A DNA stretch of 64,000 nucleotides. Origin: Martelella lutilitoris (lineage in GTDB: Bacteria > Pseudomonadota > Alphaproteobacteria > Rhizobiales > Rhizobiaceae). The translations under genes were made by a program, and so were the position numbers. This document shows, piece by piece, positions 36,312 through 44,344 of this stretch. Where the stretch lies: assembly GCF_016598595.1 (NCBI RefSeq), contig NZ_CP066786.1:2751501-2815500 (forward strand). Direction: 5' to 3'. Numbering within the stretch: position 1 is the stretch's first letter; each line of letters begins with the position of its first letter. The notes under the pieces were generated by a model. It had not been told where the DNA came from and searched no databases. It saw only the letters and a program-made list of their open reading frames with translations.

Positions 36312-37439
36312 TTAGGCCTCCTTCGACTTCCATGCACCGGCCACGCGCGCCTCATAGGCGGACTGACCGTTGTCGTTGATCTGCTTGGTGGTGTCGCGAC
36401 CCTTCATGGCATCGCGGAACGGATCGGCCTTGGCCGCGTCTTCGGCCAGGATGTCGAAGCGGGCGTCGATATAGGCCTCGCCCTTATCCTTGACCGCTTC
36501 ATCGCCGAGCTTGGCGACCACAGCCGCCTTGCGGATATCGGCGTCGGACAGACCGTCGGTCTTGATGTCCTTGGCGATGGTCTTGGCCGTGGCAATCAGA
36601 TCGGCGCGGGCCTGGACCTTGGCGTCGAGCGCCTTCTCGTCCAGAACCTTGCCCTTGAGATCGTCGATCGTGGCATCCTTCTGTGCCAGTTCGGCGTCCT
36701 TGGCTGCGATGGCGGAAGCATGCTTCGCTTCAGCATCAGCCAGCGCCTTTACGGCGACAGCCTTGTCGTTGGTGAGCTTTTCAATGGCCGCTGCGCCCGC
36801 GTCGGTCGTCTCGACCTGCAGCCCGTCAACCATCACTTTGCGCAGATTGTCGGCCATTTGGCCCTCCTTTTCGTCTGCTACGTGACCGGGGCGCATGCCC
36901 CACGAAAACGCACCGTCACCGATGCGAGCTTGAGAACCAGCGCGGCCGCGATCCACGACGGCGACATGGTTGATCCTGATATTCTGCTGAATGGCGTCGT
37001 AGGCCTCGCCCTGGGGCGTGGTGCCGCTCTCCCATTTGAGATCGCAGACATAGCCGGCGGAGAGTTCCCGCTTGCCGCCTTCGATCTGGTCGATGACTGC
37101 CTTGTCCATGACGATCATGGGCACACGGACATAATCTCCGTCGCGCGCCACCTCGTCACCTATCGCGCCGACCGCGAGCTTCTTCCAATTGTCGGCCGTC
37201 ACCATTTCGGCGGGATGGTCATTCGTCACCGGCTTGTGAGCGTATGAGCCCATGCTGTCCTGTGCGAATACCTGATCATCGGGCCGGTAGACACGAACCC
37301 GGTCCATGGCAGGCTTGCCCACTTCATACCCGGCATAGTCCTGAATGCCGGTGCGGGCGGTGCGGACCTCTGCCACGAGATAGCCGTCAGCGGTGCGCCG
37401 CGTGCCCGCAATTGGGGCCGCGTCGATGAACTGCATCAT
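36312..37439 (-). CDS. Prohead protease/scaffold, DUF2213-like
   Basis: The 375-residue protein has an N-terminal serine protease-like domain with the order YAHKPVTNDHPAEM, KRELSAGYVCDLKW and NHVAVVDRGRAG, giving His, Ser and a second His as in capsid maturation proteases. A coiled-coil scaffold-like region follows (about 205-290, KALADAEAKHASAIAAKDAELAQKD). It probably serves as both scaffold and protease for capsid assembly. Confidence 0.82.
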   Translation of the reverse strand: MMQFIDAAPIAGTRRTADGYLVAEVRTARTGIQDYAGYEVGKPAMDRVRVYRPDDQVFAQDSMGSYAHKPVTNDHPAEMVTADNWKKLAVGAIGDEVARDGDYVRVPMIVMDKAVIDQIEGGKRELSAGYVCDLKWESGTTPQGEAYDAIQQNIRINHVAVVDRGRAGSQARIGDGAFSWGMRPGHVADEKEGQMADNLRKVMVDGLQVETTDAGAAAIEKLTNDKAVAVKALADAEAKHASAIAAKDAELAQKDATIDDLKGKVLDEKALDAKVQARADLIATAKTIAKDIKTDGLSDADIRKAAVVAKLGDEAVKDKGEAYIDARFDILAEDAAKADPFRDAMKGRDTTKQINDNGQSAYEARVAGAWKSKEA

Positions 37440-37473
37440 AGCGTTTTTCCTGAATGTGTGGTTCTATCCGTCC

Positions 37474-37683
37474 ATGACAGACGAACAATTCCGCCAACTG
37501 AAAACCATGATCCTCGACCTTGGCGTCAAGGTTGAAGCGCTGGCCCTGGAAAACAGAGCCTTGCGCAAGGCGGTCGAAACCACCGAAGTCGTCTATCTCG
37601 AAGACAAGAAGGTCAGCACGACCGAACTCGAAGCCCTGCTTAGAACTCGATCACGCCCCGCGCCCAGCAACGACACCGAATAG
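37474..37683 (+). CDS. Small coiled-coil protein encoded against the head operon
   Basis: This 69-residue frame fills a 200-nt gap between two tightly packed minus-strand head genes and runs the other way. It overlaps the 3' end of the gp7-like gene by 44 nt. The sequence (MTDEQFRQLKTMILDLGVKV, then a heptad-rich helix LALENRALRKAVETTEVVYL) looks like real protein. No ribosome binding site precedes the ATG. A TTCTAT seven bases upstream could be a -10 that yields a leaderless mRNA. Possible moron or regulator. Confidence 0.5.
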   Translation: MTDEQFRQLKTMILDLGVKVEALALENRALRKAVETTEVVYLEDKKVSTTELEALLRTRSRPAPSNDTE

Positions 37684-38464
37684 GCTTTCCTGGCGGCAAT
37701 CCCTGTTCCGCTCCCGTTGCCTCGCCCCATTTGTACCGTTTGCCGTCAAGCGCCCTGTGACGCGATCTGACGCGTTCGTCGTGGCTGGTGCTCCAGACGT
37801 ACTCCGTCACCCCTGCTTGCCGCTGGCGTATCTCTGTGAGGTCAGCATTGGCCTTCCCCATCTGGTCCGACGCGATAAGCTTGGCCCGGCTCTCCGAAAC
37901 GCCGAACTCTTGCACCAATTGCTTGCGCAGCGTGGTCACCGAATTGCCCGCCACACTGTTCTGATAAACCGCCTGTTCGACTTTCTTGACCGTATCGTCT
38001 GCCAAGCTCTGGATGAGCGAAGCATTGCGGGCCGACGCCGTGGTCAGATAGTCGCCAAGGTCTTCCTGTGCGATCACGGCGCGGATATCGATCCCGATCG
38101 CCCGCTTGACCGCCGCGGCAAAATTCTCGGTATGCCGCTCCGCCTCAAGGTTCAAAATCCGGTCCACGGTGCTTTGCGCCACACGGACCAGAGAAGCCTT
38201 GAGAGCGTCGAGACGAACGAACCATGACCGATCAGCAGCGTCGACCGTGATGGCTTCCTGCGCCTTTCTCTGCGCCAAATCAGCCTCATAGGCCGGGATG
38301 ATGCTTTCCCGTACCTCTGCAGCCATTTGCCGAAGCATGGACCGCAGCGCCTTTTCATAGTCCCGCTCGGCAGAGAGACGAACCGGGATTTCCGGCAGAT
38401 AGGCGACAGTGCCAGACTTACGCCCGGCCCGCCGCCCCTGCTTGGCGAGTGAATAGCGGAGCAT
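37640..38464 (-). CDS. Minor head protein, SPP1 gp7 / Mu gpF-like
   Basis: The 274-residue protein ends with the gp7-type module: LIASDQMGKANADLTEIRQRQAGVTEYVWSTSHDERVRSRHRALDGKRYKWGEATGAEQGLPPGKPIRCRCWA. The helical N-terminal half binds the portal in known relatives. It directly follows the portal gene and shares one base with it. Confidence 0.9.
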   Translation of the reverse strand: MLRYSLAKQGRRAGRKSGTVAYLPEIPVRLSAERDYEKALRSMLRQMAAEVRESIIPAYEADLAQRKAQEAITVDAADRSWFVRLDALKASLVRVAQSTVDRILNLEAERHTENFAAAVKRAIGIDIRAVIAQEDLGDYLTTASARNASLIQSLADDTVKKVEQAVYQNSVAGNSVTTLRKQLVQEFGVSESRAKLIASDQMGKANADLTEIRQRQAGVTEYVWSTSHDERVRSRHRALDGKRYKWGEATGAEQGLPPGKPIRCRCWARGVIEF

Positions 38465-40293
38465 CAGGCCTCCTCAATTCCCTCATGCCAATCTTCCTTG
38501 ACCTCCTCGAAGATTTCCGGGCCGAGAATGATTTCGCCGGTGTACGGCTCGACATCGGCAAGGTCCGGCGCATCGGGGTCATAGCTGATCGTGATATGAG
38601 GCTGGTACTCGGGATGATCCCATGACGCGCCCTCTTCCTTCATCCACTCGTGACGCCATTTCAGTTCATTGGCTGCGAACAGCAGAACGCGGGCCTCGCC
38701 GAAGCGCTCCATCAGGCGCGCGCCGCCGCGACCGATCTTGATCTCGCTTTCCCATGCCTGCCCCATCTTCATCCAGTCAACCGGCGTGCGGCTGAAGGTG
38801 ACGGTGACATGCAGATCATTGGCCGGCAGCGTGGTCTTGAAGCCCTGCGACTTGGCCCACGCTATAATTTCGTCGGCGTTCAGCACGTCGCGGCGGACAT
38901 AGAGCGTTCGCGGCGCGGCGTCGGCCATATTCTGGTTCGGATCGTCGCTCGGGTCCGCGTTGGGATCATCCGCCGATGGATCGGACTGCCCACCAAGCGT
39001 CTTTTCCCAATCCGTCTTGTTCTCTTCCATGGCCTTCTCAAGGCCGGGATAGAAGCCGTCTTCGATCATCTGGTTCGACGCGACCTTGCGCAGCTCTGTG
39101 CTTGTCAGCCAGCCCGTGCGACCGATGATTTCCGCCGTCTCTGCCTTGGCCTTCGCGATCTCTGCCTTTTCCTTGTCCGACAACTGCCAGAGCGGAGACC
39201 ACGTGTACCAGACCTCCGGCGGGCGCGAACCGAGCGCGGATCGGATCAAGCATTCGTCCAGCCGATACAGCGCCGGCCCAATGATCAGCTTTTGCTCGCT
39301 CGCCAGCCGGTCGTAATAGTTCCGCAGATCACCGTCGCCCGTGGCGTTCATGCCGTCCGGGCTCTTGCCATAGAGGCGCGTTGCCGGGATGTCCGCATCC
39401 GCCGCAAGCAAGGTCATGAACCTGTCGAGCACGTCCGGCAGCGTGGCAAACGTGATCTGTTTGCGATCGTATTCCTCGTCCTTGTCGAGGAGGAGCATGC
39501 GATTGATGCCCTTCAGGAGGGCGGCAAGGCCGAAACGCTTCTTCAGACGATCCTCATAAGCCGGATCAAGAAGGTTGCCCATCAGATCCGGGTGACGGAT
39601 CACGTCGATGTTGGCCTCGAACACCAGAGAGGCGATGTTCGCGCTCGTCGCGTCCTTGTTCTTCAGGCTGGTGTATATCGCCTCGAACGTGCTATCGCCC
39701 CATCCCGAGTTCGCGCCGATCGTGAAACCCGGCTCCGGCCGTTCGTTGCCGATGAACCGCGAGAGCCTGGACGGGTGAATGCGCACAAGGCTCGTTGTGC
39801 TGCTCACCTGATAGTATTCCGGCTTGCCGTAGTTCTCCGACATGGGGTCTGTGTCGATGTCGCCCGCAACCATGTCGCGGCACGACAGCACCGTCAGATA
39901 CTTGAGCCCGCCCTTCTTGACGCGATCGACTTCAAGCGGCTCCTCAAGGTTCTGATCGCCCGTGCCGGCGAAGATCGCAGCACCGCCCCACAGACGAGCT
40001 TTGCAGCGCGCTTCATAGAGCTTTTGCCAGTAGCCGAGCCGCTTTTCTTCGTCCTCGATAAGCGTGATCTGCTCTTGCTTGGCCTGCCAATCACGGCCCT
40101 CGCGAACGCTATCCAGCGCCGGAATGTCGATGATCTTGCGCGCCAGCGCGTTCGACCGGTACAGCGCCATGATCTGGAGATCGTCCAGATAGTTCATGGA
40201 ATAGCTCGCCGTCGCCATCTTGTCGCGAAGCGGATCGCCGAGCCCGGCAATCATGCTTTCGAGCCCGTCGAAGCTCATCATCTTAGCGGCCAT
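38464..40293 (-). CDS. Portal protein (DUF1073-like) fused to an Acb1-type 2H phosphoesterase
   Basis: The first ~440 residues of this 609-residue protein are a DUF1073-type portal (RSNALARKIIDIPALDSVREGRDW; RIHPSRLSRFIG; FATLPDVLDRFMTLLAADADIPATRLYG). After an acidic linker rich in Asp, Pro and Asn (about 430-455) comes a small domain with two HxT motifs, HVT at 495-497 and HIT at 566-568. That is the 2H phosphodiesterase signature. T4 Acb1, which destroys CBASS cyclic-nucleotide signals, has the same motifs with near-identical spacing. Packaged portals could thus carry an anti-defence enzyme; activity is inferred. Confidence 0.88.
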   Translation of the reverse strand: MAAKMMSFDGLESMIAGLGDPLRDKMATASYSMNYLDDLQIMALYRSNALARKIIDIPALDSVREGRDWQAKQEQITLIEDEEKRLGYWQKLYEARCKARLWGGAAIFAGTGDQNLEEPLEVDRVKKGGLKYLTVLSCRDMVAGDIDTDPMSENYGKPEYYQVSSTTSLVRIHPSRLSRFIGNERPEPGFTIGANSGWGDSTFEAIYTSLKNKDATSANIASLVFEANIDVIRHPDLMGNLLDPAYEDRLKKRFGLAALLKGINRMLLLDKDEEYDRKQITFATLPDVLDRFMTLLAADADIPATRLYGKSPDGMNATGDGDLRNYYDRLASEQKLIIGPALYRLDECLIRSALGSRPPEVWYTWSPLWQLSDKEKAEIAKAKAETAEIIGRTGWLTSTELRKVASNQMIEDGFYPGLEKAMEENKTDWEKTLGGQSDPSADDPNADPSDDPNQNMADAAPRTLYVRRDVLNADEIIAWAKSQGFKTTLPANDLHVTVTFSRTPVDWMKMGQAWESEIKIGRGGARLMERFGEARVLLFAANELKWRHEWMKEEGASWDHPEYQPHITISYDPDAPDLADVEPYTGEIILGPEIFEEVKEDWHEGIEEA

Positions 40294-40432
40294 ATTTGCC
40301 CCTTATGTTCGGCGGGTTCTTGATCGTGTCTTTGATGACGGCCGGCGCGATCTTGAGAACGCCTTTCACGCCCTCGCGCTTCCTGGCTTCCTCGATCATC
40401 TTCCGCCGTTTGAGGCAGGCTGCACAAACCAT
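40283..40432 (-). CDS. 49-residue CxxC microprotein between terminase and portal
   Basis: The ATG at 40432 overlaps the terminase stop (TGATG) and the TAA overlaps the portal start by 11 bases, so the frame fits the operon exactly. The product begins MVCAACLKRRKMIEEARKRE and ends NIRGKYGR. It is strongly basic, with a single CxxC that could bind zinc as a dimer. No homologous family recognised; DNA or terminase interaction is possible. Confidence 0.65.
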   Translation of the reverse strand: MVCAACLKRRKMIEEARKREGVKGVLKIAPAVIKDTIKNPPNIRGKYGR

Positions 40433-41760
40433 CAGAGGCTTTCCAATGTGTAGGTCGAACCGGTCAGCATCAGTTCAGTGAGCGCCCATACCCCGGCGTC
40501 GGCCCGGTCAGGCGATCCCTCACCGATATAGCCCGATGTCGTGAAATTGCACTGCTGGTCTTCAAGGTCAGCGAACACACCGACATGATGAACCTTGCCC
40601 TGCTCGTAGAGTGCACTGATCGGCTCGGCACGAACCACCTTGCCCCGACTCGCGACAACCTCTTTGAACGATGCGTTTCGATCAGCCGTTGCGACGGTGA
40701 AGCGAACCATATCGCCACCGAAATTTCGCTCTCCGACAATCCGGTCAGCGCCCCAACGGTGATAGAGATCAACCGCCCTACGCCCCCATCCTTCAGGGGA
40801 CATGTTCACGGTCTCGTCGGCCAAAATATATCCGTGACCGTCAACACCCTTGCCCGCGACAATGATGCCAATGTCATCGCCCTGCCCGTCGCCGCGCGTC
40901 CCGGATGGGTCTACAGCGACGACAATGCGCTGCATGCGCGGCGCTTCCTTGACGCGAAGACTGTCGATCCCCGGCATAACCCGGCCATCAGGCGCTTTCC
41001 GATCCTCAAGAGACCAAAGCGCCCCGCTGACCTCGCTTGCCCATTCTCCTGCCTCAAACCGAAGCCGCTTTGCCGCAGACATGGACGCCAGAACGTCGAA
41101 ATATTCCCCCGGCAGATTGTCGGCGTTGTCCACCGGATTGATCCGCATCTCTACATAATCGTCCGGGTTCGCCAGCGCTTCTTTCGTCCCTGGTTTTATC
41201 TTCGAGCGGAAAAGCTGAAAGCTCCAATGCAGCTTTGAAGGCGGATTGCAGTCAAAGAACGCCTTGAGCCGGAGAAACATCCGCCCCGTCGCAGCCGCTA
41301 TCTCGGGCGCTAGTTCGCATTTCTGCGCCAAGCGAGACATTGCCATTTCAACCGAAGCCCATGGGATTTGTGAACTCTCGTTGAAATAGAGCGTCACATA
41401 TTCCTGGCCAAGGATCTTCTCGACCCGCTCCTTATCGTCCAGCCCGCCAATCCAGACCTGCGATCCGTTAGGAAGTTCGACATAGAAATCTGTCTTATCG
41501 AACCGGACTGTCAGGCCCGGAAAGCACAACTTCAACACCTTCGGCAGCGTATCGGACCAAATCGAAGTCTTGGCGTGATTGAAGCGAAACCGGAATATCG
41601 CATGCCGAGAACCCGGCGCGTTGATCGCCCGCTGGATTATCGCCCGCACAAGCAGGAACGTCTTTCCCGATCGCGAGCCTCCGCGAAGCATCACATTGCG
41701 CGCCGGTCCAGCGAGGAGACGATTTGCCTCTCTCTGCTTTTCCGTCAGCGTTGCTGTCAC
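40432..41760 (-). CDS. Terminase large subunit
   Basis: The 442-residue packaging motor has an ATPase domain with Walker A RGGSRSGKTFLL (about residues 33-44) and Walker B-like YVTLYFNESSQIPW. A nuclease domain of the RNase H fold follows, starting IVVAVDPSGTRGDGQGDDIG. Length and order fit phage terminases that work with the adjacent small subunit. Confidence 0.93.
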   Translation of the reverse strand: MTATLTEKQREANRLLAGPARNVMLRGGSRSGKTFLLVRAIIQRAINAPGSRHAIFRFRFNHAKTSIWSDTLPKVLKLCFPGLTVRFDKTDFYVELPNGSQVWIGGLDDKERVEKILGQEYVTLYFNESSQIPWASVEMAMSRLAQKCELAPEIAAATGRMFLRLKAFFDCNPPSKLHWSFQLFRSKIKPGTKEALANPDDYVEMRINPVDNADNLPGEYFDVLASMSAAKRLRFEAGEWASEVSGALWSLEDRKAPDGRVMPGIDSLRVKEAPRMQRIVVAVDPSGTRGDGQGDDIGIIVAGKGVDGHGYILADETVNMSPEGWGRRAVDLYHRWGADRIVGERNFGGDMVRFTVATADRNASFKEVVASRGKVVRAEPISALYEQGKVHHVGVFADLEDQQCNFTTSGYIGEGSPDRADAGVWALTELMLTGSTYTLESL

Positions 41761-42287
41761 AGTTCCGCGTCTTCCTTGCTGACGATCAATGCCAATGGAC
41801 CGCCGTCCTTACCCGTGTGCTCATGGCGCTCGATGAACATGCCGAGATGCTTGGCCAGCTTCTCAAGCGCGCTGTTCTTGTCCCAAAGCTTGATCTTGTG
41901 GACGTGCTCGACAACGGGCCGGCCTTCCTCGTCCTTCTCGCCCGTCGGCTTTGAAACCACCTCGATTGCCGCAACAGACGCGGCGAAATCATCATCCCAT
42001 TGTGATGGCGGCAGGATCGCATCGCCCGCAGTGAACGCCTTCCGGATGTCACCGAAGCCAAGCCGCGCCATTTCCTTCAGGACGCGTTCGACCGTCGCCT
42101 CTGCTCGATCTGCGCCCTTGGCGACAAGCTCATCTACACGCGCCTGGATTTTGACATTTTTTGACAGTCGAGTAGCCGACGCCGGGCTGTCTTTGTACCC
42201 CGCGTTGACATAGGCGTCACCAACAGCAAGCCCTTCTGCTAGCCCCTGCGCGAAGGATTCCCATTTCGCGTTCTTCAAAACCGGCAT
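41757..42287 (-). CDS. Terminase small subunit
   Basis: The 176-residue protein has an N-terminal helix-turn-helix (SFAQGLAEGLAVGDAYVNAGYKDSPASATRLSKNVKIQARVDEL) for DNA recognition and a central oligomerisation part. It overlaps the large subunit gene by ATGA. The divergent BrnA-like gene starts 89 nt away, so the late promoter for packaging and head genes could lie there or further upstream. Confidence 0.88.
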   Translation of the reverse strand: MPVLKNAKWESFAQGLAEGLAVGDAYVNAGYKDSPASATRLSKNVKIQARVDELVAKGADRAEATVERVLKEMARLGFGDIRKAFTAGDAILPPSQWDDDFAASVAAIEVVSKPTGEKDEEGRPVVEHVHKIKLWDKNSALEKLAKHLGMFIERHEHTGKDGGPLALIVSKEDAEL

Positions 42288-42376
42288 AGAGGCCTCATGA
42301 TTTTCCGTACTACGATAAATCGGACTGCTGTTCGACTTTTCGTGCTACACTAATTCGGCATTCAAAGGAGACAGCC

Positions 42377-42643
42377 ATGGCCATCATATTCAACCTCGGC
42401 AGCGAGCCGAAGAAACTGGCGAAGAAACCCAAACCGGCACGACAGAAGCCGGTGAAGCCGATCCCATCGAAAAAGGCCGATACCGAAAAACCTGCAACGA
42501 AACTCGGAAGACCTCCGACCGGCAACGCCAAGGCTCTCGTCTCTCTCCGCCTGGATGCGGATGTTGTCGAAGCCTACAAGGCAACTGGCAAAGGATGGCG
42601 ATCGAGGATCAACGATGATCTGCGAAAGTCTCTCGGCTTGTGA
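42377..42643 (+). CDS. Orphan BrnA-like antitoxin/ribbon-helix-helix protein
   Basis: The 88-residue protein has a long Lys/Pro-rich N-terminus and a C-terminal BrnA-type motif, VSLRLDADVVEAYKATGKGWRSRINDDLRKSL. In BrnTA modules that domain dimerises and binds DNA. No BrnT toxin gene is next to it. The ribosome binding site AAAGGAG is clear, and TACACT at about 42344 may be the -10 of its own promoter. It may act as a stand-alone repressor in the lysogen. Confidence 0.65.
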   Translation: MAIIFNLGSEPKKLAKKPKPARQKPVKPIPSKKADTEKPATKLGRPPTGNAKALVSLRLDADVVEAYKATGKGWRSRINDDLRKSLGL

Positions 42644-42683
42644 CTGGCTCGCGCTCTTGGGCTCGAACCAAGGTTTCAGCCGA

Positions 42684-42935
42684 TCACTCTGCGGCAGATC
42701 CGATAACCGGTCGTGTCTCGTGGTATTCGCACCGCGACGACAGAGCTTCGAGCTTCTTGATCTCGCCAGCATCAAGCCAACGATCTTCGGCTTCGGAATA
42801 GCCTGTTTCTATCGCCTGCATGCGAGCCGCCTCCATCGGGGCGTTCTTCGCTATGCATTCCTCCATGCCATAAGGCAGAGGGCCAATTGACCCGCCGACG
42901 ACAGATGCGGAATAGATGACGACCCACAGGCTCAT
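42684..42935 (-). CDS. Small hypothetical phage protein, possibly exported
   Basis: The ATG at 42935 gives 83 residues starting MSLWVVIYSASVVGGSIGPL, a hydrophobic start that could be a signal or membrane anchor. Two Cys follow (EECIAK, SRCEYHE). The ribosome binding site is weak. It converges with the BrnA-like gene, 40 nt apart. Confidence 0.45.
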   Translation of the reverse strand: MSLWVVIYSASVVGGSIGPLPYGMEECIAKNAPMEAARMQAIETGYSEAEDRWLDAGEIKKLEALSSRCEYHETRPVIGSAAE

Positions 42936-42985
42936 GAAATGCAACCTTACCCGTTTATAACGGATATTTGTTATAAACTGTCGCT

Positions 42986-43057
42986 TGGAGCGGATACCGA
43001 GAATCGAACTCGGCCTGTGAGTGTGGAGCACTCATTGTCCACCTTGGACACACCCGC
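42986..43057 (-). tRNA. Phage tRNA, Gly-like (UCC), degenerate
   Basis: The 72-nt sequence folds with acceptor GCGGGTG/TATCCGC (two G-U pairs), a five-pair D stem with a very short loop, anticodon stem TGAGT/ACTCA, T arm CCGAG-TTCGATT-CTCGG and an encoded CCA. Reading the 7-nt loop GCTCCAC gives anticodon UCC, and discriminator T agrees with glycine. But position 33 is C instead of the near-universal U, so charging and function are uncertain. A Trp (CCA) reading needs an unpaired stem. Confidence 0.6.
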
Positions 43058-43061
43058 GAAT

Positions 43062-43137
43062 TGGAGCCGCCACGAGGATTCGAACCCCGGACATGTGAAT
43101 TACAAAGACACCGCTCTACCTACTGAGCTATGACGGC
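43062..43137 (-). tRNA. Phage tRNA-Thr (UGU)
   Basis: The 76-nt cloverleaf has acceptor GCCGTCA/TGGCGGC, a normal D arm (GCTCAGTAGGTAGAGC), anticodon loop TTTGTAA with UGU, T loop TTCGAAT and encoded CCA. The two anticodon-stem pairs nearest the loop are mismatched, which is unusual. It lies four bases from the preceding tRNA, on the same strand. Confidence 0.8.
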
Positions 43138-43574
43138 ATTGAAACTTCAGGGCTGGGGCTTCCCCACTTCCGCCGTAGACCGGTATGATAACCCGTTCCG
43201 CGCCCTGCTATCAGGCTTGTGACCCTCTGTTGAGGCGTCGTTGCCTGCCGGCTATCAATGTCCCTCGCGTCCGATTTGCCGGAGACGGTGCGGAGGTGAG
43301 CCGGGGAGCGTACCGGCGCTCGGGATCTGTTTTCCGTCGCTATACAGCGCCAGAGGAATGACGTTGACCGGCCTCTGGCACAAGCCAGTCAACACCTGCA
43401 TGGGGTTTTCTTCGCGGGCTGCTTTCCATCGCAAAGAACTCAAATGCAGGTATGCCCTTGCAGGCAATTGAATTGGCGACTGGTTAAAAGGGTGTTCGAC
43501 TGCCCAACATATAACCCGTGCGGTGTCGCCAAACTGAACGATATCGGTTATCCGATATCGAAACTCTGCGACCT
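43138..43574. promoter_or_regulatory. Intergenic region upstream of tRNA and late genes, with a large palindrome
   Basis: No convincing gene is seen in these 437 nt. At 43539-43560 is a perfect inverted repeat, CGATATCGG and CCGATATCG around TTAT, just past the stop of the preceding gene. On the minus strand, TTCAGT and TTATAT 18 bases apart follow it, so the palindrome may be the activator or repressor site of a late promoter, or a hairpin ending the early operon. Confidence 0.4.
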
Positions 43575-44210
43575 CTAAGCCGTCGCCTGCTCTCTTGCGC
43601 GTTTCTCGGCCCGCGCCCGGCGCATTTTGTTCTGCTTCTCGGCCCATGAAAACGATCTGGCTTCGGGCTGCGGTTCTCTCGGCAGATCGCCGTCATTCCA
43701 AGCCCGCATGCCTGTCGCGATTGTAGGCTCAATATCGTTGATTTCCGGGGCATCTGTAAACCCGTCGAAACCGTCAACCTGTGTCGGGTAGGCAGCACTG
43801 CCACCTACCTGCGCTGCCAAAAAGGCAACGGCGCGGTCTTTGCGGTTGCACCCCGCCGTTCGGGAAATCCCCTCAGAACGACACCAGCGCGCGAACGGCT
43901 TTCCTCCGGCCTTGGCTCGCGCCCATGCCCACAAAGCGCGCCTGTGGCTTTCCTCAGGGCAAATGGCGATCATTTCAAGCGCCTTCTCGTATGCCGTCAT
44001 CTGCTCCGCGCCGATCCGGTCGCGCAATCCTTCCCAAAACGCCTTGCGCTCCTCGGACAGACGTTCCGTGCCCCAGCCGTTCATGTCCTCGCGGGTGTGG
44101 ACCGTCTCAAGCGATTGCGCCTTCAGCCGTGCCGGCCGCGCCGTGTCGGGCAAGCGCCGGTCCACCTCGGCGGCGGTGATGAACAGTGCATGGATGTCGT
44201 CTCTGGTCAT
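43575..44210 (-). CDS. Phage protein of DUF6362 type
   Basis: From the ATG at 44210, which overlaps the zinc-ribbon gene's stop, the protein has 211 residues. The region TRDDIHALFITAAEVDRRLPDTARPARLKAQSLETVHTREDMNGWG and the central EMIAICPEESHRRALWAWARAKAGGKPFARWCRSEGISRTAG resemble a helix-turn-helix phage family often near methyltransferase and terminase genes. Role unknown, perhaps DNA binding. Confidence 0.65.
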   Translation of the reverse strand: MTRDDIHALFITAAEVDRRLPDTARPARLKAQSLETVHTREDMNGWGTERLSEERKAFWEGLRDRIGAEQMTAYEKALEMIAICPEESHRRALWAWARAKAGGKPFARWCRSEGISRTAGCNRKDRAVAFLAAQVGGSAAYPTQVDGFDGFTDAPEINDIEPTIATGMRAWNDGDLPREPQPEARSFSWAEKQNKMRRARAEKRAREQATA

Positions 44211-44344
44211 GTCGCCTCGCATTGGAATGCCGCCCACTCTCCGCATTTCGGGCACGTCACGATATTACCCGTCTTGCGCCGACCGCGCCAGCCGCAGGCC
44301 GCGCACTCGACAGGCTTTATCGTGTCTTTTGGCCAGAGGTTCAT
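44207..44344 (-). CDS. 45-residue zinc-ribbon microprotein
   Basis: The ATG at 44344 overlaps the previous stop, and its own stop overlaps the next start (ATGA), so it is fitted between two genes without a gap. The product has CAACGW and CPKCGE, a complete C4 zinc-ribbon pattern (VECAACGWRGRRKTGNIVTC then PKCGEWAAFQCEAT). Partner or target unknown. Confidence 0.72.
   Translation of the reverse strand: MNLWPKDTIKPVECAACGWRGRRKTGNIVTCPKCGEWAAFQCEAT

Noticed and set aside
38650..40323. Plus-strand 557-codon frame antisense to the portal
   Set aside because: It is composition-driven in GC-rich sequence; the minus strand encodes a clear portal with motifs.
42986..43057. tRNA-Trp (CCA) reading of the first phage tRNA
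   Set aside because: Placing CCA at 34-36 leaves the anticodon stem unpaired, and discriminator T with G1-C72/C2-G71 fits glycine better.
43255..43647. Minus-strand 130-codon frame between the tRNAs and the DUF6362-type gene
   Set aside because: It overlaps the end of the DUF6362-type gene, has no ribosome binding site and no recognisable pattern. I treat the region as regulatory.
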